64,000 bases of DNA from Dryomyza anilis (GCA_951804985.1 OX638130.1:2136501-2200500); one strand, 5' to 3'. Shown: positions 46,046 through 58,312, counted from the stretch's first letter. A program made the numbers and translations. The notes: generated by a model from the letters alone, not told the origin.

Positions 46046-48640
46046 AATATTCTAAAAAATTTAAATCTAAAAATTATTTGAAGTCGGTTTTTTTTGTTAG
46101 CATTTGTGGAACGTTTAATAGGCTAATCGTGGTTGTGGAGAAATAGTATGGAATGAAAAAAAATGGAAATATAACACACAAAGTAGTAGAAAAATCACGT
46201 GCTTCATAGTTTCAATCTGATAATTTTTTGCGTTCTACGTATTTTTTCCAAATGTTATGAAAGAATAATACGCTAACAAAAGCTTTATAAAAGCTTTTTA
46301 AAAGCTTTTTAATGTCTGTTAAAATTTCCGACAAATGTTTTATATTTTTTTGCTGTGTAGTAATGTTTCAAAGCAGCTTAAAAGCTTTTTTTAAGTCGCT
46401 TGTAACATTTCAATGTGACGAATACTTTTTTTTTAGTTGTTTTCTGTTATAAATTATAATTGTACAAATCTTTTAAATCAACTTTTAAGTTTTTATTATT
46501 TTTTTTTTTAATCTATCATTTTAGTTACAGCTTTATATTTTCAGAAAATGCTTCAAAGTGTAAAAAGCCATGCAAAATACAGCGTTTTTTGACAAGTGAG
46601 TCTAATAAGATTTTTTAAAGAACACAAAAATTAGATAATTTGAAAAGCTTTTTAAAAAAGCTTTCGCTAATTTGAAAAGCTTTTTAAAAAAGCTTTCGCT
46701 AATTTGAAAAGCTTTTTAAAAAAGATATAGTTAATTTGAAAAGATTTTTAAAAAATCTTTAGTTAATTTGAAAAGGTTTTTTTTGAAAAGCTGCCAAAAA
46801 GCTTTAAAAAAGCTTTTTTTTTAAGTTAATTAAAAATCTTTTGTTCTTAATAAAAATGATAGTTCAAAAATTATTTATTTACTTAAAACTATTTTTCGAA
46901 TACATAGAGGAAAAAGCTCATTGAAGCTAATTAAAAAATCTTTTGTTCTTAATAAAAATGCTAATTCAAAAATTATTTATTTACTTAAAACTATTTTTCG
47001 AATACATAGAGGAAAAAGCTCATTCAAGCTTGGACTTAAGAACCATTTTTTAATAGTGCACACACAATGAACACACTAAAGCTTTTCACATAAATACGTT
47101 GGATGCTTTTTTATTTCATTAAAACCTATTTAAATTTTTAAAATTGTTAAAATTTAGTTTTTAAAGATTTTTCACTAACAGCTTATAATAAAAGATTTTT
47201 TCATAAAACATTTATTTAAAAAAAAAATCACAAAAAATCTATTTTTAATTAAAAAATTAATTTTAATTAAAAAATTAATTTTAATTAAAAAATTAATTTT
47301 AATTAAAAAATTTAATTTTAATTAAAAAATTTAATCTGAATTTGTTTTCAGTAAATGTTCTAAAATAAAAAAAAAACTCTTTCGGTTTATATTTTACTAA
47401 AAGCTAATTTGAAAAGCTTTTTTATTTCACTAAAAGCTAATTCAAAAGTTTTTTTTTTCATAAAAAAAACAAACTTTTAAAAAATTCTTTTTAAGCTTTT
47501 TCATTTCACTAGCTCATTTAAAATTGTTTACCATGCTAAATTTCAATAGCTTTTTTTGTAATTTAATAATATTTACTATTGAGTTATTCTTAAGTAAAGA
47601 TTTAAAATACAAAAAAATAAGGGACATATCGTTTTAAGTTTTTTTTGTTGTTATTTTTTGTTTTTACTAAGAGCTGTTTGTTAAGCTTATTGTTTTCACA
47701 AAAAAAAACTTTTATTTGTCTCTAAAAGCCACTTTTGAATTTATGAGAATAAACACATTTTTTTTTTTAATTCTCATAATTCAAAAATTCTCGATTCAAA
47801 AGAGTTTCAAATTCACAATTTTATTTAAAAAATTTAAAAGGGTTTTTATTCCATTTAAAGTTCATTCTAAGAACTTTTTAAATCAATTAAATTTTAAAAG
47901 CTTTTTGTTAATTTTAAAAAGTAAAAAAAAACATGTTCTAAATTTTTTATTTTTTTTTATAAAAGCTCTAAAAATTTTAAAACTTTCAGTATTTATTATT
48001 TAATTTTACTAAATTTTAGTTTAAAAAGCTTTATTTTATTTCACTAAAAGCTATTTGGTCTATGGTAATAAACTACATTTAACATACATTTTCTTTCAAA
48101 AGATTTTTTTTGTTTGAAAGCTTTTTTTATATTCTTCAAACTATCTCAAATTTTTGAACCTTTTAATAACTTTTGATATTTTATATTGTTTTGATTACCA
48201 CTTAAAGTTTAATCCAACAAAAACTAATAAACAATATTTTACACTTATTTTTTAAAAGCTTTTTTTAAGCTTTTTTCATATTCTTTAAACTATCTCAAAT
48301 TCCAATAACTTTTTATATCGTTTTTAATACCACTTGAAGCTTAACCCAGAAAAAGCATTGCCGCAAACTTTACTCTACACTTCAGCGATTACATTAAAGT
48401 GCATGCTCAACATGAAACATAGTAGTAGATTTCGAAATTTCTGTGGTTTCCCTTAGCAGCAAACTTTTTTTTTATATATTTTTTAATTATCTTAACTCAA
48501 ACAGACTTTATACTCAACTAATACTTGGTTTAATACCACTTGTATGTAATGTTCTTATTTTTTACACTCTTTCTAAATTCTACTCTTTGCACTTTTGCAT
48601 CTTCTTCTTCTTTTTATTCATCGTTTTAGTGTAACTGTCA
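46046..48640. repeat. AAAAGCTTTTTT-rich DNA, T-rich arm
   Basis: AAGCTTTTT recurs dozens of times. Inside are a roughly 36-bp tandem (AATTTGAAAAGCTTTTTAAA) in four copies at 46634-46790, a 102-bp tandem duplication (TCTTTTGTTCTTAATAAAAA at 46837 and 46939), and four copies of TTAATTTTAATTAAAAAA at 47245-47330. Confidence 0.82.
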
Positions 48641-49590
48641 ATATGTCGCTCCAGCACTTTTTACCACATGTTGACCTCATTTTTAGCGCTGATTAAGAAG
48701 CAGAACTTTGTACCAAAAAATTGGTGCCACGCTGCAGAGGTTGCCTTTCTTTTAGTATTGAACCTCTTACCGCCCATCTTCTTTTTTTTTTTCTAATCCA
48801 CTTCTGGGCAGCCGGTGGCTTACGTTAAGCTGTCAGTAATGCGTCCATGCAGTTTGGCTTCTGCGTAAATGGAGCAGAGCCTGGCAAATCGTGTTTTAAT
48901 TTCTATACAGAGCTGAGAACTACTCAGATGTGTTGGTGTGTGTTTTTGTGTTGAGGTCCTTGTGTGTGTTTAAGTGATTGTCTGTGTCTATGCGTAGATT
49001 ATGCATAAATGCATTTCTCACATTTCCACTTACAGCAGTATCCAAATTGGTCCCAGTCTCTGGAATCAACTCAACTCCAGACCAACCAACCACCGTCCCA
49101 TTAACGAACGAAACAACTGCCGGTTACACACACCCGCCGACCAACCAACCAACTTACCGACCGACCAACCCACTTATCGACCGACCGACAACTAGTAACT
49201 AACGTAATCGCCATTAGGCGACCATTAGAGACATTAGAGCAGGACGAACGGTATGCAGAAAATTGCTTAAAAGCAGCGGATGCGGCATAAAGCAAGAGAG
49301 ATAGAACGAGTTAGAAAGGGAGGAAGGTAGGTCACAAGAGCTAGAATAGTCTCAGAAATAACTCTGACAAAATGTTGATGATATTGTGGCGTCAACAGTT
49401 GAGCAGTCTGCAAACAATTGCAATTTTGTTACAGCTTTTTTATGTGAAAACACCAGAAGAAGAAGAAGCAGAACTTTTATGACAGCATTTAACTGATTTG
49501 CCAAAGAACTTGAGCATATTAGTCGTTACTAACTATGGACAGTAAAGAAATGACAGTAGGAAAGGAATCAGCAGTAGTTCTATGAAAAGA
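48641..49590. other. GC-richer island between AAGCTT-rich arms
   Basis: Balanced composition, with a CCAACCAACCGACCGACC-type simple tract at 49080-49195. No exon is recognised. ORFs over the tract are low-complexity (Pro/Thr-rich). Confidence 0.45.
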
Positions 49591-51180
49591 CTAAAGCTTT
49601 AAAAATTATTTTGTTATAATTTAAATTTAAAAAGTTTTGTACTACAAAACAAAAATATGAATTAAAAACTCGCTAAAATTGCATAAAAAAGCTTCATCTG
49701 AAATTTTATTAGAACATAAACATTTTCATAAAAAAAAAGATTTAATAAAGCTTAATAATAAAAGATTTGAAAGTTTCAAAAATAAAAGCTTTTGAAAAAA
49801 CTAAATTATAATACACAAAATGCTATATGTTTGAGATGAGATTTATGTAGAATTTACTATATAAAAACTGTATAGTTATAAAGCACAATGAATATAATAA
49901 TAAAATATATATTTTTTTAATAAAAAACTTTGGAAATATAAACTTTGGAAAAAAACTTATTCAATAAATCCAGACAAACAAAAGAAAAAGTTTTTAAAAG
50001 CTTTCAAATAAAAACTTTTAAATATAAAAAAATACTTAAAAAGCTTTGAAAAATATTTAAAAAAATAAAAGTTTTAACAAATCTTTTAACCAACAAATAA
50101 TTGATTTTTTTAACTGAAAATATAAAAGCTGCTCATAAATGTATAACTAGAAATCGCAAAAAACTTAAAAATATATATTTTTTATAAAATAAAAATCTTT
50201 AAAAAAGTTTAAAGAATAAACCTTTAAGGTAAAAATTTAAAAAAAGCTTTTTTGAGACAAAAAAAATTTAAAAGTTAAAAAAAACTTTAAAACATTAGAA
50301 ATCAAAAAAAGCTTTTTTATTAAATAAACTTTTATCAATCTTATTAAAAAATTTAAAAACTGCGTTTTAAATATAAAAATGATAAAAAGACTTTTTAACA
50401 TACAAAAGCATTACATAAAAAAAAAACAATTAAAAAAGCTTCTGAAAATAGAAAATTTAAAAAACTATTTATTATGTAAACTGTGAAAAATCTTTAAAAA
50501 AAGCTTAAAAACTGCTTTTTCCAAATAAAAACTATAAAAAAATACAAAAGCTTTTTATAAATAAGAACTAAAAAAACTTTTTGACTTAAAATATTAAAAA
50601 TCAAAAAAAGCTTTTTTATTAAATAAACTGTGAACAATCGTATTAAAAAAATTTAAAAACTGCATTTTAGATATAAAAAAAAACTTTTGAACATACAAAA
50701 CATACATACAAAATTTAAAAAAAAAAAAAAAAAAGCTTCTGAAAATAGAAAATTAAAAAAAAAACTATTTATTATATAACTATAAACAATCTTATTAAAA
50801 AATTTAAAAACTGCATTTTAGAAATAAAAATTATAAAAAAGATTTTTGAAAACACAAAAAAAACTTTTTATAAATAAAAACTAAAAAAGCTTTTTAAAAA
50901 TAAGAACTAAAAAAGCTTTTAAAAAAATAATAATAAACAAAAAATTATTTAAAAAGCTTCTAAAAATAAAAGAAAGATCTTAGAAAATAAAAGCTTCGAA
51001 AGCTCTATGAAAATAAAAGCTTCGAAAGCTTTAAAAAAAATTACAAAATGTAAAATCTTAAACAAAAAAAATAAATTTTATGTCAAATTATTGTATAAAA
51101 TGTAAGCATAAAACATTACTTCGTAATATAATTAAATTTAAAAGCTTAAAGTAGACATATAAAAATAACAGCTTTAAACA
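49591..51180. repeat. AAAAAGCTTTT-rich DNA, A-rich arm
   Basis: Same AAGCTT-centred texture as 46046-48640, but A-rich on the plus strand. It contains a diverged repeat of TCAAAAAAAGCTTTTTTATT followed by AAATAAACT...TTAAAAACTGC at about 50305, 50612 and (partial) 50760. Confidence 0.78.
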
Positions 51181-53155
51181 TTTATTAGCAACGTCATCTA
51201 ATGGGAAATCATTCTACAAAATTTAATCTTAAAGCAACCCTATTTAAAAAAAAAACTTTTAGCGCACTTTTTATTGTCATAAATTTATGTATGCATCACC
51301 AATATTGTGATAACAATCCAGCACGTTTGCTGCCAAAAAAAAAAAAAAAAATTGAAAAAAAAAATTGCCAACATTTGCGAAAGTTTTCCATTTAATTTTG
51401 CTGTCGCCTGAACTGAATTAAGATTTATTGTATTTCTTGACAACGCTACGCGAAAGCACAGCAATACTTGCGCCACCCCAGAGATGGTAAATCCTAAGTG
51501 CAATCAAAACAAAATACTTTCAAAAATGCTAACTAGGCGCGTTAAAATGTCCGTCTGTCTGTCGGCTCCATGTGTGTTTTGTGAAAATATGGCAACGCTG
51601 CGCAAAAACCCATAAATTGACATGAAAACATTTAGTGACGTCGCAACGCAAAGTGTCAGACAGACATGTGAACAGGCAGACAGACATACTGAGGACAGAC
51701 AGCATGTGAAAAAGCACTGATTTGTTGTTGTTATTGTTCTTGTTATGCAGAGCAGCGCACAAATGTGCTTTGCGTAAATTAGAAAAAAAGTATAAAAAAT
51801 AAAAATACAAAATAAAATAAGTACTAAATATAATAAAAGCGCCAGAAATGACGACAATGCGACGAGCGCTGGGTACGAGAATGCTGCACGTTGGGACATT
51901 TGCCTTTTTTTGAAATGGTATGACATACAAAAGTCAACCAAATGTCGTGCAAAAAAAAGTTAAAGTATAAAATAGAAATAAGAGAAAGAGAGAATACTTA
52001 AATAAAAGATGTTGAATAAATTGATTGAATTAATTTTAAATTGGCTCGTGTTTAATTAAAAATAAAATACAAATGAATGAATAAATGAATGGAACTAAAA
52101 CAGAATTGAATTTAATTTCGTCATTTAATTAAATTTTGTTATTATTGCTCTTATTGCTTTAATTCATCTTTTCCTTCAAGAATACAACATTTTTACTTTT
52201 TTTATTGTATAAAAATACTACAGAAATTGGCTGAATACCTTGAGTACTCTAAAGATTGTCCGGTGATTTCAATTTTACTTTTTTCAACTGTGCTAAGTTC
52301 GATGAATGTGACTTTTCGTTTTTAAAAGTTCCAAATGGTACAAATTTAAATTATATCAATCATAAATCTATTAATATCATTTAAAAGATTTTTAAAAATT
52401 CATTTCTGCATACATTTTTCTATTGGATTCAAGTTTTGTATATTTTATTTTGATAATAAAAACTATTACCCTACTCAAAAATTCCAATTGATTTTTTCTT
52501 ATTTATTTGCATAGCAATACCATGAAAATACCATAGGCACTATTAATTAATTAAATGATTTATAAAATTTATTGCATGCTGCTCACTTGTGTGGTAAAAT
52601 ATTTACATAGTAAAATATATTACTACGTAATATTTTTTTATTATTTTTGCATTATTTATGCGTTGAGAAACATACCTGAAATGAGAGAAAAAAATGTCGT
52701 TAATTAAAATATGCAACATATATATATTATATATTAAAAAATATGCCTTAAATATTAAAATATGTCATATCAATATAAATATAATCGACAGAAATGTGAA
52801 ATGCTGCAAAAGAATCAAAAAACAGAAAAACTTTATAAAGTATGATAATTCCTCATACCATATTTTAGTAAAATATGACAGTATATTATGTAAAAATTTA
52901 AAGAAACTTAAATTAAAGAAGGCAAAATAAAAGAAACAAATTTAAAAAACAGATTTTAAGCAGAGAATATCAGGGTTTGCATCAAAAGCTGTCTTTTTTC
53001 TGCTAGATTTCAAAATATACCGGAAATCTGTTCGTTAAAATTCTATAACATTTGATAATCTGTCTTACACTTTCTACAAATTTTCATTTCTCTGTGTGTT
53101 TACCGGAAATATGTAGGAAGTAAGTCACATCAAAATTTCAATTCGTTCACTGATC
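51181..53155. other. Non-coding DNA
   Basis: A balanced patch at 51400-51740 has GTCCGTCTGTCTGTCGG and inverted CAGACAGACA tracts. The 145- and 133-codon minus-strand ORFs across it overlap in different frames and show no domain. The rest is AT-rich with nothing recognised. Confidence 0.5.
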
Positions 53156-53880
53156 ATAGAAAATCGATTTTTTCATAGAACATCGATTTTTTCATAGAAA
53201 ATCGAATTTATCATAGAAAATCGTTTTTTTTTTTTTAAATTAGATTTTTCCATAAAAAATCGATTTTTTTTTATAGAAAACTCAATTTTTTCATAGAAAA
53301 TCAATTATTTTTTTTAAAATTGATTTTTTTCATAGAAAGTCGATTTTTCTTAGGAAGTAGATTTTTTCCATATAAAAAGGATTAAAAAAAAAAAAAATCG
53401 CTGCCCGACAGAATTTCGAAAAATCGAAAATCAATTTTTTTTGTAGATGATCGATTTTATTCATAGAAAATCGATTTATTTTTCATAGATAATTTGTTTT
53501 TTTTTTTCATAGAAAATCGATTTTATCATAAAAATTCGATTTTTTATTAAAAAGTGTTTTTTCCATAAAAAATCGATTTTTTTTTATAGAAACCTCAATT
53601 TTTTCATAGAAAATCGATTATTTTTTTTATAAAATTGATTTTTTTTTCATAGAAAGTCGATTTTTCTTAGGAAGTAGATTTTTCCATAAAAAAAAGGATT
53701 TAAAAAAAAAATAATCGATTTTTTCATAGAAAATCTTTTTTTTTTTAATAGAAAATTATTTTTGTCATAGAAAATCAAATTTTTCATAGAAATTCGTTGT
53801 TTAAATATAGAAAATCTTTTTTTTTTTTATAGAAATTCGAATTTTTCCATAGCAAATTGATTTTTTATAGAATTTTTTTT
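53156..53880. repeat. 19-bp satellite CATAGAAAATCGATTTTTT
   Basis: Degenerate copies of a 19-base unit, best at 53156-53225. A second-order duplication joins 53240-53395 with 53560-53715 (shared TAGAAAGTCGATTTTTCTTA then GGAAGTAGATTTTT). Many units contain AATCGATT. Confidence 0.9.
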
Positions 53881-54539
53881 TTTTAAATCGAATATCAAAT
53901 TCACATTTTTCAATCAAATTTAAACAGTTTAAGTTCTGTGCAACGAATTCAATTCGAATTTTAAAACATATCCGATAAACAAATTATTAAATATAACTAG
54001 TCCATCAACATTTAGAACTGAACAGCCCACCACATTTGCATCATTTATCATTGCTACCGAATTGATTTAATTTCAGCAGCAATTTCACACTCAACATCAT
54101 TTGATCTGGGTTTGCAATCTAAAAGCACAAATATCACAAACCAAACCGTTAAAAATGAAATTACAGGCGGCAACGAGCCAGCCAGTGCTGCCACATAAAT
54201 GTGTTTACAATTTCCGGTTTTTAATATGAACGAAGGCAGAAAGAAGCACGCGTTACGTGGTTTTGCGCGTAACGCAATAACGTAAGCAAAACAAAGCCGC
54301 ACGAATTACGCGTTAACGAAAGCGCCAAAGAAAAAGAAGCAGAAGAGGAAGCGTGTTACGTACGCTTGCATTTCGGCAGCTGCTTCGCATATTAATTGCG
54401 CGCATAAATTTTGCAAAGCGGAAGCCAAAGTCAAAGCCAACGCATATATGTGGCAACGCCATGTAGAGCAGGCAAGAGTGTGGCAAAGGAGTAGCTGAAG
54501 AAATCATTAAGAAAATACAGACTTTGGCATGATATATGA
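53881..54539. promoter_or_regulatory. Balanced-composition segment with GCGTTACGT site cluster
   Basis: No exon is recognised. Between 54247 and 54368 lie ACGCGTTACGTGG, GCGCGTAACGC, AATAACGTAAG, ATTACGCGTTAACG and GTGTTACGTACGC, five related CG-containing sites in about 120 bp. CAGTGCTGCCACAT lies at about 54184. A regulatory role is inference. Confidence 0.4.
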
Positions 54540-55490
54540 TGTGATAATATTTAGTAAAAATTTAAGTTTTAGTGAAAATTTGAATTTTCAGGAAAAGTTT
54601 TTGTGAAATACTGAATTTTTACTAAAAATTTAAATTTTAGTGAAAAATTGAATTTATAGTAAAAAATTTAATTTTTAGTGAAAATATGAATTTTTAGTGA
54701 AAAATTGAATTTTTAGAGAAAAATTGAATTTTTTAGTGAAAAATTGAATTTTTTAATGAAAAATTGAATTTTTAGTGAAAAATTGAATTTTTAGTGAAAA
54801 ATTGAATTTTTAGTGAAAAATTTAATTTTTAGTGAAAAATTGAATTTTTAGTGAAATATTGAATTTTTAGTGAAAAATTGAATTTTTAGTGAAAAATTGA
54901 ATTTTTAGTGAAAAATTGAATTTTTAGTGAAAAATTGAATTTTTAGTGAAAAATTGAATTTTTAGTGAAAAATTGAATTTTTAGTGAAAAATTGAATTTT
55001 TAGTGAAAAATTGAATTTTTAGTGAAAAATTGAATTTTTAGTGAAAAATTGAATTTTTAGTGAAAAATTGAATTTTTAGTGAAAAATTGAATTTTTAGTG
55101 AAAAATTGAATTTTTAGTGAAAAATTGAATTTTTAGTGAAAAATTGAATTTTTAGTGAAAAATTGAATTTTTAGTGAAAAATTGAATTTTTAGTGAAAAA
55201 TTGAATTTTTAGTGAAAATTTGAATTTTTAGTGAAAAATTGAATTTTTAGTGAAAAATTGAATTTTTAGTGAAAATTTGAATTTTTTAGAGAAAAATTGA
55301 ATTTTTAGTAAAAAATTGAATTTTTAGTGAAAATATGAATTTTTAGTGAAAAATTGAATTTGAAGTGAAAAATTGAATTTTTAGTGAAAAATTGAATTTT
55401 TAGTGAAAAATTGAAGTTTTAGTGAAAAATTTAATTTCTAGTGAAAAATGGATTTTTTTGTGAAAAATTGAATTTTTAGTGAAAAAATTA
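54540..55490 (+). repeat. 19-bp satellite array E (plus orientation, most homogeneous)
   Basis: Units of TTTTTAGTGAAAAATTGAA. From about 54765 to 55215 they are nearly perfect for more than 20 consecutive copies, with degenerate edges. This is the youngest-looking array of the family. Confidence 0.97.
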
Positions 55491-56130
55491 TTTTCATCTT
55501 CTAAGGTTATTGAACTTGCCTTACATTGTCTACAATTAATCGAACAACCGTAATAAACGTTAACATGACATTTGACATAACCTCAACCTTAAATCAATTA
55601 AGTCAAAAATAGCACACAAAAGTGCGCTCTGAGCGAAGCAGAGAAAGAGCAACACATTTAAATGGTGACAACCGTTTAATAATGGTAACGGGTAAATTTA
55701 AACGAGCTGTCAAAGTAGAAACCAGCGCAAATAAATGAAAAATAGAGAGGTTGATTTTTCTCTCAAATTTTTGTTTTATTCAATTGTGTACTCACAACAA
55801 AAAGAACAAACGCAACAACTGTCAAATGAAGTAAACGTCGATGCTGATTATTGAAATACGACATTTAAATGGCATTGATTTTGACAGTAGAAGTAGCCGT
55901 AGGAGGCAGTCGTGAATTTGCATTAATAAAAAAATCATTATTGTGAGAAAAAAAAATGAATACTGTCAGCAGTACACAAAATGCGCTCGCTCTTGCCATC
56001 CGGATTATGCGGTAAATGCTTTCACAATGCTCGCTGTCATGTCTGGTATTCTTTTTCCTTAAACTCAGTAATATTTCTTTGACATTTTCCGTGGCTGCTG
56101 TTTGCTGATTTTTCATACTTCATTTTTTTT
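55491..56130. promoter_or_regulatory. Non-coding DNA with TGTCA/TGACA site cluster
   Basis: GCTGTCAAAG (55707), ACTGTCAAATG (55818), TTTGACAGTAG (55880), ACTGTCAGCAG (55963), GCTGTCATG (56033) and TTTGACATTTT (56080) lie within about 400 bp. No gene is recognised. ORFs here are short and without domains. Confidence 0.4.
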
Positions 56131-57310
56131 AATTCGGATTTATTCGCTTTTTGTTCTACTTTATTTCTTATTTTTTAATGCAGCTTTTTATGATTTTTTA
56201 TTTTTTTCTTCTTACTTTAAAATAATTCGCTTTTGTCATCATTCCTTGATATCCTTGCAGCATCCTGCCATTGTGTTTTCATTTAAATTAATTCTAGCAG
56301 TGCTTTTGTTCATGCTCTTCCTCCTTGCGCTTCGCTCTTTGCTCTTGCTCCTACACTCATGCCCCTCGCTCTGCCATAACTCTATACATTTAGCTGTATT
56401 TTTCGCATCTATATCTATATCTGCATCTATGTATCTATATATATATCTGTGCCTGTATATCCTGTATATCCTTAGCATATCCTGTAGCTTTTTAATAAAA
56501 TATCCTTTTGTACTTTTTCTTTGACTGCTTTTATTTGCATTTATTGCAATGATTTTCATTTCGTTTCTGCTTTCTTTCTCTCATTCGTCCATCATTTCGT
56601 TGATGACGATGATGATGATGACTTGTGTGTTGAGTCGAAGAAATAAAATTCAAATTTTCCAGACACTTGCTTTGAATTCTAGGTGGTGCTATTCGGTGGT
56701 AACTGCTGCTGCTGCTGATGCCACTCTGTAGAGTGGTTATGTCCTTTAAGTTGCCTACGCTTCGGTCGGGTACATTGACTGTTATGTCTTCGTCTGTTTA
56801 ACGCTGTTCGGGTGCTGTTTTTAATGTGACTCAAAATTTGCAAATAATTTGTATTGTGAGGCAATGGTTTTGGTTTGTAATTTATGTGTGTGATTGTGGA
56901 AAAGTTAGAGAAGATTTTCAAAAAATAAAATATATTCGGTGAAGTTGCCAACTTTATAGAAAATTAATAAAATTTATAATCCATAAAAATGGAAATTCTT
57001 TTTCGTAATTTGTATTCTGAATTTAAATACAAAATGTTTTTCATATTAATATAGTTCATATGTACTAAATTTTAAAATTTTCATCACTTTTTGAAATTAT
57101 AAAATGATGATGGATACTGAAAATGGTAAAGGTTTTTCACACTTTCCATACAGAAATGCATACTGTAAATTGAATATATTAAAAATCTTCTATACGATAT
57201 TTTTAATTTGTTCATTTCGAGTATTAAAAAACTATGTTAGATAAGAAAATGGAAAGGCCTGTTTTTGAATATACTAAATTTTATTTTTTTCCTTTCGATG
57301 TTTATAAAAC
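56131..57310. other. Non-coding DNA
   Basis: T-rich with an ATCTATATCTATATCTG microsatellite at 56405-56480 and GATGATGATGATG near 56605. The 140-codon plus-strand ORF at 56102-56524 is hydrophobic by T-richness, with no signal-anchor logic or domain. It is not called. Confidence 0.45.
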
Positions 57311-57432
57311 TTTTTTCTTTTGTGTGTCGTAGTCGAATATTTCCCTTTTAGGGTAGAAAATATTCAACTTGATTCTTTTGTATGTCGCAGTCGAAATTTT
57401 TCCTTGTGGGGTAGAAAATATTCAACTTTAAA
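57311..57432. repeat. Two-copy 62-bp tandem duplication
   Basis: GGGTAGAAAATATTCAACTT occurs at 57350 and 57412, with GTGTGTCGTAGTCGAA/GTATGTCGCAGTCGAA before it in each copy. Confidence 0.88.
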
Positions 57433-57629
57433 ATGTAGCTTCCCTGAATTATTAAAATTATAAAAATGGAGTTGCCAAAAAGATTATAGTTTGCTTTATT
57501 AGTTTTGGATATGTTCTTGGTAACTATGTAATAGGTGCTCACTTTTTATAAATTTAAAATTTATTTTTTAAAATTTAAAAATAAAAATCAATATTAGTTG
57601 AAAAAATAAAATTGTGGGTTTTATATACA

Positions 57630-58312
57630 AATATCTGGAAAACTGAATGCGATATTGAAATTATATAATATCTCAAAATTGATCTTGACAATTGGCAGTA
57701 AATTTGCGTTTAAATGTTGATTGAAAATTGTTTTTGTAAAGTTTTACAATTTTTTTAAAAAAAGGACCTAAAATTTCGATAGCAGTTTTCTGAAAAACTT
57801 TAAATGATATGAAAAAAACAGAATATGTAGTCCAAATTAGCAGTATTTATAATAATTTATATATATTTTTAAGGTATTTAGGATCATAGGAAAATTTTTA
57901 TTCGCGTTTATCCAGTTGCATCATCGGGAAATTAGTTCAATTAACACACAAAAAAAAAAATTGTAAAATATAGGAATTCAAATATGATAAAAACTTAATG
58001 CGATATTGAAATTATCTCGAATCCCAAAATTGACTGTGACAATTAGCAGAAAAATAGCGTTTACATTTTTATTGAAAACATTTAAAAAGTACTGTAATAT
58101 TTTAATATAAAATGATGCCTGAAATTTCAAAAGCAAATTGATCAAGTTTTTCAAAATAGGAAAGACATTTAGTATGCAGTTAAAATCAGCACACTTGAAA
58201 TAAATAAAAATGAAGTATGTGTGGATCATAGGAAATATGTCATTCGCGTGTTTTTTTTTAGTGTAACTGAACTTGGTGCAACACGAAATTAGTTAAATTG
58301 ATTTATGCTCTA
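57630..58312. repeat. Diverged ~350-bp tandem duplication
   Basis: Landmarks in the same order in both halves: TGCGATATTGAAATTAT (57648 and 57999), GACAATTRGCAG, AATTTC(G/A)A(T/A)AGCA, GGATCATAGGAAA, ATTCGCGT and GAAATTAGTTMAATT. Identity is moderate with indels, so the duplication is old. Confidence 0.82.

Noticed and set aside
51504..51941. 145- and 133-codon overlapping minus-strand ORFs
   Set aside because: Two frames are open over the same stretch, both shaped by CTGT repeats and T runs, with no domain or splice evidence.
56102..56524. 140-codon hydrophobic plus-strand ORF resembling a membrane protein
   Set aside because: Hydrophobicity comes from T-rich DNA and an ATCTATATCTATATCTG microsatellite. 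There is no domain, and a 106-codon ORF overlaps on the other strand.
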